NCBI RefSeq assembly: GCF_006538325.1
Contig: NZ_BJKK01000010.1
Coordinates: forward strand, 62,001 to 126,000
Origin: Alteromonas sp. KUL42
GTDB taxonomy: Bacteria; Pseudomonadota; Gammaproteobacteria; Enterobacterales; Alteromonadaceae
Direction of reading: 5' to 3'
Length of the DNA stretch: 64,000 bases
The notes under the pieces were generated by a model. It ran no database searches and was not told where the DNA came from. It worked only from the letters and a program-made list of their open reading frames with translations. Made by a program: the position numbers and the translations under genes. Of this stretch, positions 54,073 to 62,854 are shown piece by piece (the stretch's first letter is position 1; the number at the start of each line of letters is the position of its first letter).

Positions 54073-55487
54073 ATGGCAACGTTGACCTTTTTAGGTGCTA
54101 TAGAAGGCGTAACCGGTTCAATGTATCTACTTGAGACTGCCTCCAGTCGTGTATTGCTTGATTGTGGTTTGTATCAAGGAAGACGGGAAGAAGAGGCTAA
54201 AAACCACGAGCCGCTTCCAATAGATGTTAACGCAATTGATGCGGTTATATTGTCCCATGCCCATCTCGATCACTCTGGTCGTTTACCGCTGCTAATTCGC
54301 GAAGGGTACGAAGGCTCTATATACATGACGCGCCCTACCCATGACCTGATTGAAGTTTTATTAAAAGACGCAGCATCGTTACAAGAACGGGATGCTGAAT
54401 GGGAAAACAAGCGCCGTCGCCGTTCGGGTAAGCCTTTAATTGAGCCATTATACAGAGAAGAAGAAGTTGATGGCGTAATGGCACACTGCAGGCCAATTCG
54501 GTATCAAACGAAAAGGAAATCACCCAAGATATTACCGTTAACTTCGCCGATGCAGGGCACATCCTAGGTTCTGCCATTGTCGAAATTGACATTGCAGAAG
54601 GTAATGAACATAAGAAAATGGTGTTCTCTGGTGATTTGGGAAATTCCCAAGCGGCTCTATTAAGAGATCCTGAAATCATCGAAACGGCAGACGTTGTATT
54701 AATGGAATCTACCTATGGCGATCGCAACCACCGTTCGATGCAAGAAACCTTAGATGAGTTTGAGCAAGTCGTGATGGAGGCAAGCGAAAATGGCGGAAAT
54801 ATTCTTATTCCTTCATTTGCAGTTGGTCGAACACAAGAGATCATTTTTCGCCTTGGCGAGCTGTATCAAAAAGGTAAATTAAAGCAGCAAAAAGTGTATT
54901 TAGACAGTCCGATGGCCATTGCTGTCACCGAAATTTACCATCGCTATCAAGATGTATATAACGATGAAGATCTCGATGCAATTGAAGAAAGTGCTGCGCG
55001 TACGCACAGTCATAATAAAAGTCTGCACTCGCTGTTGCCAATACTGAGTTATACAACCACCACGGAAGAGTCGATAAGTTTAAATAAAGTGGTCAGTGGT
55101 GCCATTATTATTGCCGGCAGCGGTATGTGTAATGGTGGGCGAATACGGCATCACCTTAAGCAGAATTTGTGGCGAAAACAGTCTCACGTTATTTTTGTGG
55201 GGTTCCAAGCTGCAGGCACGCCCGGAAGAACCTTAATTGACGGTGCCAAGCGTATGAAATTAGTGGGTGAAGACATTGCTGTTCGCGCACAAATACATAC
55301 CTTAGGTGGCTTTTCTGCTCATGCAAGTCAACAGCAATTAATTGATTGGTTGTCTCACTTTAAAAATGAACCGCGGGTATATCTAGTACACGGTGAAGAC
55401 GGAGCTAAACACACGCTACAGCAAGCTATTCGCGATTCAGGGCGTGAGGCTACTATCCCAGAACTCAATCAAAAGATTACTTTTTAA
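54073..55487 (+). pseudogene. Beta-CASP metallo-beta-lactamase RNA nuclease, frameshifted
   Basis: The 5' frame (54073-54567) carries LTFLGAIEGVTGS and the zinc motif SHAHLDHSGRLPLL. The 3' frame (open before 54618 to 55487) carries ADAGHILGSA, the beta-CASP elements (LMESTYGDRNH, GRTQEIIFRLG, SGMCNGGRIRHHL) and HGE near the C-terminus. Both parts match one family of about 460-470 aa. The junction lies near 54505-54515 (ATCAAACGAAAAGG); one extra A would restore QNEKEITQ. It is either one missing base in the read or a true frameshift. The start at 54073 follows CAGGAGAAAAGC and is preferred to an ATG seven codons upstream. Confidence 0.75.
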
Positions 55488-55494
55488 AAGGTGC

Positions 55495-57561
55495 TTAATT
55501 TGTATTCCACATGCCAAGAATATTCTTTTTGATATCGGAAATAGCGCCGCGAGCAATTTTAATTTCCTCGTCACTGGCTTCGCGTTTTGGGTACGAAATA
55601 GGGGTAAGAAACTCACAAACCGTATCATCTAAAAAGCGGCTTTTCGCGCCATATACATGTTTGTCACCATATTTTGGTTGCTCTGGTACCCAGTACTTAA
55701 GCGGCTGAATTAAGCTCAATTCATTTTTTGCCCGAGTTATTGCTACGTACAATAAGCGGCGCTCTTCTTCTAATGCCCGCTTATCGCCAGCAGCATATTC
55801 ATTGGGAAAATTACCATCGGCAACATTGAGCACAAATACGTTTTTCCACTCTTGGCCTTTTGCACTATGAACCGTTGAAAGAATAAGGTAATCGTCGTCA
55901 ATTAACGGAGCCCCAGCGAGATCGCCAGTACTTTGAGGAGGGTCGAGTGTTAATTCTGTCAAAAAGCGCTCTCTGGAGGAAAATTGAAGCGATATAGCAG
56001 CTAGCTGTTCAACGTCACCAAGCCGTGTGAAATGGTCATCGTAATTTTCCTCAAGAATATCTTTGTAAAACTCGGCGGCAGCATTGACTTGCTCTGACCA
56101 TGGTATTTGTTCGTTATGGATAAGACATAAAAGGGTGGTTAAGCGAGAAAAATAAGACGCTGCGACCTGAGGTACAGAAAACTCGGCGAGCTTGGCCACA
56201 TTGAACTGGCACTGTTCAAGAAAGCTAAATGTATTGTCGGCAATTTTGGGGCCTATTCCAGGAAGCAATTTAAGTAATCGAAACGCTGATATTTTGTGTT
56301 TGGGGTTATCTGCCCAACGTATAATTGATAAGAAGTCTTTGACGTGAGCCGCTTCTAGAAACTTTAAACCACCGTGCTTAACGAACGGAATATTGCGACG
56401 AGTGAGCTCTAGCTCCAATCTGTCACTGTGGTAGCTAGAGCGAAATAACACGGCCTGCTGCTTCAAATCTACCCCTTCTTCACGAGCAGCCAAAATGCGT
56501 TCAATAATATACTCTGCTTGCTTAAGATCGTTGTCTACAGTTACCCAATTAGGCTTCGAGCCGCTCTCTCGTGTACTAAATAGTTCCACTTTATAGCCTT
56601 CGCTACTTTGTGAGAGTAGGGCGTTGGACAAGTTTAATATATGCTGATGGGAGCGGTAGTTTTGCTGCAGTGAAATGACTTTTCCCGGCAAACTAAACGA
56701 GGTGGGGAAATTTAAAATATTGTCAACCGTGGCAGAGCGAAATGAATAAATAGACTGTGCATCATCGCCCACCGCTGTCACACCTTCTCCTGTTGGAAAA
56801 CAAGCGTGTAAAATTCCCGCCTGCAGTATGTTTGTGTCTTGATATTCATCGACCAAAATAAAATCGAACTGTGCTCTGATGTGTTTGGCTATCTCAGTAA
56901 CCTGCGCCATGTGATAGCAATACAGCAGCAAGTCATCGTAATCCAAACTTACTTGCTCAATTTTGTTTTTTGCGTAAGCGGAAAAAAGCGCGTTCAGTTC
57001 CTTTTCCCATTCCACGCAATAGGGAAAATGTGTTTCTAAAACTTCAATCAACGGCGCTTGAGAATTAACACAGCGAGAATAAATATCTAGGCAGGTTTTC
57101 TTTTTAGGAAAACGTCGATTAAGGCTGGAAAAGGCGAGTTCATGACGAAGAACATCAAGCATATCTGCGCTGTCGTTTCTATCCATCACTGTAAAATCAG
57201 GAGCAACACCTATTGATTGTGCATGTTCACGTAGCAAGCGTGCTGCGATAGAGTGGAAGGTGCCCATCCAAGGCAGGGTAACAGGTTGAAAGGCTTTCTT
57301 TTGCTCTTTTAGTGTAGCTTCCACAATGCGATTAGCACGCGAACTTAACTCTGAAGCTGCACGTCGAGCAAATGTCATTAGCAATATGCGTTCAGGATCG
57401 ACACCGTTAAGTATTAGTTGCGCCGTTTTATGGGCAAGTGTGTTGGTTTTTCCCGTGCCGGCACCTGCAATAATTAGAAGTGGGTTGTGTTTTTCACGGT
57501 TTGATATGCCATAGAACACCGCTTCTTGCTGCTGTTGATTAAGTTGTGATGTTGAAAGCAT
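55495..57561 (-). CDS. UvrD/Rep-family DNA helicase
   Basis: The protein has about 688 residues. It shows Walker A in AGAGTGKTNTLAHK, motif II in LVDEYQDTN, GDDAQSIYSFRSA (III), LQQNYRSHQHIL (IV), and the C-terminal motifs STVHSAKGQEWKNVFV (V) and EERRLLYVAITRAKNEL (VI). It is an SF1A 3'-to-5' helicase, shorter than UvrD or Rep of E. coli at the C-terminus. The ATG at 57561 (MLSTSQLNQQQQEAV) is preferred by the family N-terminus; another at 57573 is four codons upstream. It is convergent with the nuclease gene with seven bases between them. Confidence 0.92.
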   Translation of the reverse strand: MLSTSQLNQQQQEAVFYGISNREKHNPLLIIAGAGTGKTNTLAHKTAQLILNGVDPERILLMTFARRAASELSSRANRIVEATLKEQKKAFQPVTLPWMGTFHSIAARLLREHAQSIGVAPDFTVMDRNDSADMLDVLRHELAFSSLNRRFPKKKTCLDIYSRCVNSQAPLIEVLETHFPYCVEWEKELNALFSAYAKNKIEQVSLDYDDLLLYCYHMAQVTEIAKHIRAQFDFILVDEYQDTNILQAGILHACFPTGEGVTAVGDDAQSIYSFRSATVDNILNFPTSFSLPGKVISLQQNYRSHQHILNLSNALLSQSSEGYKVELFSTRESGSKPNWVTVDNDLKQAEYIIERILAAREEGVDLKQQAVLFRSSYHSDRLELELTRRNIPFVKHGGLKFLEAAHVKDFLSIIRWADNPKHKISAFRLLKLLPGIGPKIADNTFSFLEQCQFNVAKLAEFSVPQVAASYFSRLTTLLCLIHNEQIPWSEQVNAAAEFYKDILEENYDDHFTRLGDVEQLAAISLQFSSRERFLTELTLDPPQSTGDLAGAPLIDDDYLILSTVHSAKGQEWKNVFVLNVADGNFPNEYAAGDKRALEEERRLLYVAITRAKNELSLIQPLKYWVPEQPKYGDKHVYGAKSRFLDDTVCEFLTPISYPKREASDEEIKIARGAISDIKKNILGMWNTN

Positions 57562-57652
57562 ACAAAACCCCATCGAATTATGTAGCGTAGAATAAAATAA
57601 ATAACTGGATATTTAAACAGTTTTGGTGCGCTTTTTGTTTATTCCAAATTAG

Positions 57653-58039
57653 CAACGAGAAAATAAGCAACTTGTGCTTGGTTTAGAAGACGGTAGAAGC
57701 TACAGGGATAACGCTGACCGAGTCTTTGAAATACCAGAGAATCAACCTACTATTTTTATCCGGCATGGGGATGGCACTGCACAAGGAGTGGTCGAAATGT
57801 GGTTAGCTGACCGCATTCACATGCTAATTGAATATCCGGCGGTGTTTAAGCACTATCAATCGGCCAGTGAACTTAAAGAAACGGGGTTTACGTCATATCC
57901 TGTGGAAGAACTAAAGGTCTATCTCAAGTACTCTATCGAAACTCCCTTTACTTTTCTAAACAATACAGATCATAATCTATCGCCCCACGCTCTAGAAATA
58001 AGACCCAAAATACAGCGCTTTATTTCATCAGCTTGGTAA
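57653..58039 (+). pseudogene. 3' fragment of a periplasmic solute-binding gene
   Basis: An open frame of 129 codons begins after a stop at 57650-57652 with no ATG and no ribosome site. It encodes LVLGLEDGRSYRDNADRVFE, then VVEMWLADRIHMLIEYPAVF, and a C-terminus of the sort seen in TIGR02285-like binding proteins. It matches only the second half of that family (about 120 of 290 aa). The N-terminal half is absent between it and the helicase start, so it is probably a 5'-truncated remnant. GTG at 57674 could start a short protein, but no signal peptide remains. Confidence 0.6.
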
Positions 58040-58076
58040 AATTACGTACACATCTCATCAAAGGATTGCAATCTAC

Positions 58077-59262
58077 ATGAAATATATTGTTATGGCTTTC
58101 GTGTCGCTATTACTTATAGGATGCGAAGCGACGCCAGTGCAAAATGCTGGGCAAATAAAAACTAAAAGTAAACTTAACCAAAGTATTCAACTGCCCTTGT
58201 CAACATCTGTCGCTTATTATGTTGATAAAAGTGAAACGGAAAATAAGATCAATTTTTACGGCAAGCTAGAAGAAGCGTCTGAGCTTGTGACCAAAGAGTT
58301 TTTCACCACAAGTGAAAAGTTAACATCAGAAAGTAAATTCGATTATCTCATTCAAATTGCTGCGGTGAGTGATTGGGATTTTATGTGGGGTGGGTACGAT
58401 TCAGATTTTGAGTTTATTATCAAAAACCGAAACGGTGAGACAATTTTTAAGCGCCAAGTAAAAAGCAAAGCAAGTGGAACTGGCGGCTACTATGACTTCA
58501 ATGCCGTATACAATGGCTTCGCAAAAACCATCAAAGAGCTTCTTATTGAATTCCTGAATACAAATAATAGAAACCTCGTTGCTTCAGATTCTCAGACTAT
58601 GGAAACAGTTTCAATCAAAGACGTTTTTTGATGATATTAGCCCTCAAGGTACGGGAACTGGTTTTTATATTAATGAGAAGGGAACGCTAGTTACCGCAGC
58701 ACATGTAGTAAGTGAATGCATATTAGTTGAAGTGAGTCACAAAGGTCAGAAATTCCCAGCCAGTATTGCGAAATCAAGTGACTTACTAGATTTGGCTGTA
58801 CTTACAACTAGCTATGAAAATGAGCAAAGTATTTCAATTAACAAAGACATACAAATAAGCCTTGGCAAGCCACTGTTTGCAACAGGTTTCCCATTGTCGA
58901 ATTTGCTATCTGACTATCCGTCACTCACCGTTGGCAATGTTACTTCTCAGGGCGGTTTGAAGGGCGCACAGGGTAGCTTTCAATTTTCAGCACCGGTACA
59001 ACCGGGGAACAGTGGTGGCGCCGTTGTGGACTATAGTGGGCAATTATTAGGGGTAGTATCTGGGTCGCTTAACCAAGCTATGATGCTAAACAGAACGGGA
59101 ACTACTTCGCAAAACGTTAACTTCGCAATTAGTACTCCACTTCTGGTGAAATTTCTCGATAAAGGGCAGTTTTCTTATAGTAGTGGTAAAGAGTCCTCTA
59201 ATTTTGAGCAAGCGTCTCAACGCGCAGTTGAATATACCAACCAAGTGTTATGCTACAAGTAA
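58077..59262 (+). pseudogene. Lipoprotein-trypsin-like protease, frameshifted
   Basis: The 5' frame (58077-58631, 184 aa) is a lipoprotein with lipobox LLIGC (Cys at residue 16) and a beta-rich domain. It ends SIKDVF at a run of six T near 58623-58628. The next frame (open from before 58630 to 59262) begins DDISPQGTGTGFYINEKG and carries the S1C catalytic triad: His in TAAHVVSE, Asp in LLDLAVL and Ser in GNSGGAVV. With five T the two join into one lipoprotein protease of about 394 aa. The protease part alone has no ATG or ribosome site. It could be a read error, slippage, or a true pseudogene. The domain order fits an anchored periplasmic protease. Confidence 0.7.
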
Positions 59263-59276
59263 GGGAGTGCATGTAA

Positions 59277-59863
59277 ATGAAGAATTTAAGTTTAACTTTG
59301 GCATCTATAGTTGCTGGCTCTCTACTGACGCTTGGTGCTTTTGCACAAGATGCCGGTGAGCAAAGCGTTGATGAAAATCTATTTCACTATGAGCATCAAG
59401 GTACGGTTTATCCTCCCGTTTTTTTGTAACCAATGTGGAAGATAAAGCAATTAAGGGGCAAATTGAAAAGTATAATGCTTTTTCAGCACTTGATGACAAA
59501 GCGGTTGGGTTACCCATTGGTGTTCGTGTATTAAAAGGGCATAGAACCAAGCAAGACGGCACACAGTTTTCTTCGCTAATGCTATCAGCCAGTACTTTGG
59601 GTATTATTCCTGTGGTTTCAAATACCGAATTTAAAGTGCGTTACGACGTTTTTGTTCAAGGCAAATCAATAGAGAGCTTTGAATATGTTATGGACTCTAC
59701 TGACGTAAACAACTTTTGGACATCGGCTTATAGAGATTTTGAAACCTCACCAACAGAAGAGCAGTTCTTGCGCGATACCGTTCCGCAATTTTTAAAAGAG
59801 CTTAAAGCGTCGAAAGTGGCGCAGGAGAACTTCGCTGAGTATTGGGAGTACTTTAGCGAATAG
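59277..59863 (+). pseudogene. Secreted protein of unknown function, frameshifted
   Basis: The 5' frame (59277-59429) starts with the signal peptide MKNLSLTLASIVAGSLLTLG and stops after GTVYPPVFL at a run of seven T. The other frame is open from there to 59863 and reads FVTNVEDKAIKGQIEKY onward; adding one T makes a single 195-aa protein. The body contains LPIGVRVLKGHRTKQDGTQF and a helical C-terminus ending EYWEYFSE. I do not recognise the family. The gene follows the lipoprotein-protease gene by 14 bp and probably belongs to the same operon. Confidence 0.6.
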
Positions 59864-59932
59864 CATTGTTTTCGCTGCTGTCATTGTTAAATTGGGATAT
59901 CAGCGACAGCATGCCTATTCAACGTTACATTG

Positions 59933-59956
59933 GGCCTAGACGTCTTGCTCTAGGCC
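59933..59956. other. Hairpin between convergent genes
   Basis: GGCCTAGA and TCTAGGCC with an 8-base loop. It encloses the stop codon of the diguanylate cyclase and lacks a T run on either strand, so its role as a terminator is uncertain. Confidence 0.4.
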
Positions 59957-61707
59957 GCACTTGCCGCTTGAACACGGTTTCGGCCTGAACTTTTAACCTC
60001 ATACAGCGCTTTATCTGCTTTATTTATCATTGCCTCAAGCGATTCGAAGGTTAAAGATGTGCCATTGAACTTTCCATTTCTGGTTCCACAAACGCCAAAA
60101 CTTGCCGTAAATTGAATATTACTTTCGCCGCTTTCTTCATTCTCATCAATGGCAATTTTGGCTTGTTCAATCAGAATTCTTAGACGCTCTGCATGCTGAT
60201 AAGCGTGTATTTCGTCCGTATCAGGTAGCAACAACAAGAATTCTTCTCCGCCCCACCTAGCGGCAATATCTCCGCGCCTATTGCTGTATTCCAAAAGTGC
60301 GGCGACGCTTCGTAACACTTCGTCCCCAACGCTGTGCCCGTAGTCATCATTAATATTTTTGAAATGATCAATGTCAATGATGATGAGCGATATATTTCGC
60401 TTACTGCGCACATGCTGATGCCAAATTGGGTGAGCAAGGTGCTCAAACCCCAATCTATTGTTTAAGCCTGTTAATACGTCTTGGCGAGCACTGCGCTGCG
60501 CTATTCTTTTTTCAACTTCAGCTAATCTAAAGCGTTGGGCCAGTAAAAAGGCAAGGAATATTGCTTCAAATGCCACGCCAATTTCTATGAGTTTGAAGGT
60601 TATTTCATTGTAAGGCACTAGCCCCCATACCGCCGCAGTGGAAATACAAATGCAGCTTGCAGCAGTAACAGAGCAAATGAGAAATAGCTTAGCGGCAGGA
60701 ACCTTAAAGGTAAGGGCTTTATAACCCAAAACAACAAATAGAATGGCAAAGCTGCTGTTTAATAAGAAAGCCAATACTAAGGCGATGGTCAGTTGATTGA
60801 ATACGGCACTAACAAGCATACCTAAGGGAATGAACAGCGTTACACTTACCGTAAACTTATCTAAAACGGGGGCGTATTGTTTTGTATTTAATAACACGCG
60901 AGCGAAATGCAGCCCAGCAATAGAGTACGTAATCATCAACGAGATATCTAACCAATCTTGAAAATAGGGGCCCCAGTTGGGTGTTATCCATGTGTGTAAT
61001 TGGCCTGTGTAAGATAAACTATTGATCACAAAGCCCAGTAAATACAATGCGTATAAACCGTATTCTTTGTGCTTTATACTGAAGTAGATAATTAAATTGT
61101 AAATGGCGAGCGCAACCATAATGCCGTATAAAAAGCCATATTGGTAACCGCTTGAAATATCTCGTTGTGTCGCGCGATTTACTTCAGATATATGCAGCGG
61201 AATTGCCATTGGTCCTAACGTTTCTACCCGCATATAAAGGTAGGATTCACCTTCTGGAAGCGCTGATTCAAATGCAAAATAGCGATATTGCATAGGCCTG
61301 TCTTCGTAAGCAAAAGCATCGCCTCCCTTGATGTAGTTAATTACATCGTCGTCGTGGACAAGCCATGCGTCAATATAATCTAACCATGGGGTTTCTACGC
61401 TAAATCGGTAGAACAACTGGGGGTTGTTGGCATTGTTTAGCTTAACTTTAAGCCAAACAGGTGCCACAGTAATGCCCAACGAGAGCGATTCTCCCGAGCC
61501 CATATTGAGTGGGTTATTGTCAAAGTGTTGAATGGCTTGTTGAAGTGACAAAGGGGTCGCATATTCTTGGAAATAATTGGCGTACTTACCGGCGGTTAAT
61601 GCAGTTTGAGGAGACAAATCAATAGCGGCTTGTTGGCGTTCATTAGCTGATGCCAGCCCAACAATCATTAGCATAGCTAAACAAAACAATAGACTTCTAA
61701 TATGCAT
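59950..61707 (-). CDS. 7TMR-DISM diguanylate cyclase
   Basis: The 585-residue protein has a signal peptide, a periplasmic 7TMR-DISM extracellular domain (about 30-170), seven membrane helices (about 185-390) and a C-terminal GGDEF domain. The active site is RWGGEEF and the product-inhibition site RxxD is present as RRGD five residues earlier. It should make c-di-GMP from GTP in response to a periplasmic signal, possibly a carbohydrate. No EAL domain. In this genome region it could tune matrix production, but no direct link is seen. Confidence 0.93.
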   Translation of the reverse strand: MHIRSLLFCLAMLMIVGLASANERQQAAIDLSPQTALTAGKYANYFQEYATPLSLQQAIQHFDNNPLNMGSGESLSLGITVAPVWLKVKLNNANNPQLFYRFSVETPWLDYIDAWLVHDDDVINYIKGGDAFAYEDRPMQYRYFAFESALPEGESYLYMRVETLGPMAIPLHISEVNRATQRDISSGYQYGFLYGIMVALAIYNLIIYFSIKHKEYGLYALYLLGFVINSLSYTGQLHTWITPNWGPYFQDWLDISLMITYSIAGLHFARVLLNTKQYAPVLDKFTVSVTLFIPLGMLVSAVFNQLTIALVLAFLLNSSFAILFVVLGYKALTFKVPAAKLFLICSVTAASCICISTAAVWGLVPYNEITFKLIEIGVAFEAIFLAFLLAQRFRLAEVEKRIAQRSARQDVLTGLNNRLGFEHLAHPIWHQHVRSKRNISLIIIDIDHFKNINDDYGHSVGDEVLRSVAALLEYSNRRGDIAARWGGEEFLLLLPDTDEIHAYQHAERLRILIEQAKIAIDENEESGESNIQFTASFGVCGTRNGKFNGTSLTFESLEAMINKADKALYEVKSSGRNRVQAASAA

Positions 61708-62008
61708 TAAAAACTCTTATGCACTTAAACATCCTGTATTGCGTGCTACTGGTTATTTTTATAATTCGATGTTTTAAATAGAATGACGATTGCTATTGTT
61801 AATAATCCGCCTGATACTCAAAGTTCGGGGTTGAACCCCCACAATTCAAAAGAATGAGCACAATAGTCATTACATTTTAAAATAGCTGATAAAGCTTAGT
61901 TGAGAAAGGAATAATTTCTATTTTCTACGTTAGCTTTGAGAGAGTTAAAACAGGCTACATAAAAGTAGCCTGAATGTAGTCCGGTTAATAAAGTAAGACA
62001 AACAGGCT
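61708..62008. other. Intergenic region with the protease terminator
   Basis: This gap of 301 bases holds the promoter of the diguanylate cyclase and a terminator for the protease gene. A short GC-rich hairpin, CGGGGTTGAACCCCC near 61826, has no recognised role. No gene is seen. Confidence 0.5.
61947..61972 (-). terminator. Rho-independent terminator of the trypsin-like protease gene
   Basis: CAGGCTAC and GTAGCCTG form an 8-bp stem with a 6-base loop, followed on the minus strand by TTTTAAC. It lies about 35 bases after the protease stop. Confidence 0.75.
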
Positions 62009-62854
62009 CTAGTGTCGAAAACTAATCTTGCTACAAATCTCAGGAAGCCTGTCTTCAATACCGGGCTGGGGAAAGCGTTCATCCGTGGTGTATTTTTCTA
62101 TAAAAGACGCCGACTCTGTCATGACGTTATGGAGCCAGTTGTGATAGTAAGAAACGCGTGTGTACACTTCATTTACGCCATATTCGCCAATATCTTTAAA
62201 CCAAGAGTCGTTGCGCGAGCTAATGCCTAGTAGGGTGTAATGGTCGTTGTCATAGAAATAGGCGGGGCCGCCACTATCCCCATTGCCCGATACACCCTCA
62301 AGCGGCATTGCATCACCACCTTTGTTAAACGTGAAGAAAATTTCGCCTTCGTCTACCTCTCTCACTCGATTTTGGGCTTTGCGTAAGGTTCCAGCGTTTT
62401 CTTTATAAGAGATGGTTTGACCCACATCGCCATTGCCGCTGCCTCCTGAGCCAATAAACCAAATAGCTTTACCGGTTTCCTTATCACCTACATAGAGCTT
62501 GGCGGGCTGTACGTCATCAACTGGTGCTTTAAGTTTTAGTAATGCAATATCGTGGTTTTCGCCCCGTTCATACTGGTAGTGGGCATATCTGGCTTCAACT
62601 TCTCGTAAACTATTACCTATTTGAATGCGGCTACCTGGCTCGACACAAAACACGGTATGCGCAGCAGTGACAACCCACTGTGGGGCAATCAAAGTACCAT
62701 GCGCCCCAATGCGATATAGCGTGGCGAGAGGAGGAAAGTCAGATGGCGTCGCGCGGTATAGCGCATCGTCTACATCATGACGAATCACAATGCTAGTTGC
62801 CGGAAGACTTGCACACAAAAGGGCTGAAGCAGATAAATAGATCAATGCCTTCAT
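62009..62854 (-). CDS. Trypsin-like serine protease (S1)
   Basis: The 281-residue protein has a signal peptide (ending LPATS) and a chymotrypsin-fold triad: His in VVTAAHTVFC, Asp in ENHDIALLKL and Ser in GNGDSGGPAYF. The residue six before the Ser is Gly, so specificity is not the classic Asp of trypsin. It is likely periplasmic or secreted. Its ATG overlaps the stop of the amidohydrolase gene by four bases, so the two are coupled. Confidence 0.9.
   Translation of the reverse strand: MKALIYLSASALLCASLPATSIVIRHDVDDALYRATPSDFPPLATLYRIGAHGTLIAPQWVVTAAHTVFCVEPGSRIQIGNSLREVEARYAHYQYERGENHDIALLKLKAPVDDVQPAKLYVGDKETGKAIWFIGSGGSGNGDVGQTISYKENAGTLRKAQNRVREVDEGEIFFTFNKGGDAMPLEGVSGNGDSGGPAYFYDNDHYTLLGISSRNDSWFKDIGEYGVNEVYTRVSYYHNWLHNVMTESASFIEKYTTDERFPQPGIEDRLPEICSKISFRH

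Noticed and set aside
61820..61850. GGGGTTCAACCCC on the minus strand, like a tRNA T-arm
   Set aside because: No acceptor stem, anticodon arm or CCA-like end fits around it; the hairpin alone is not evidence of a tRNA or attachment site.
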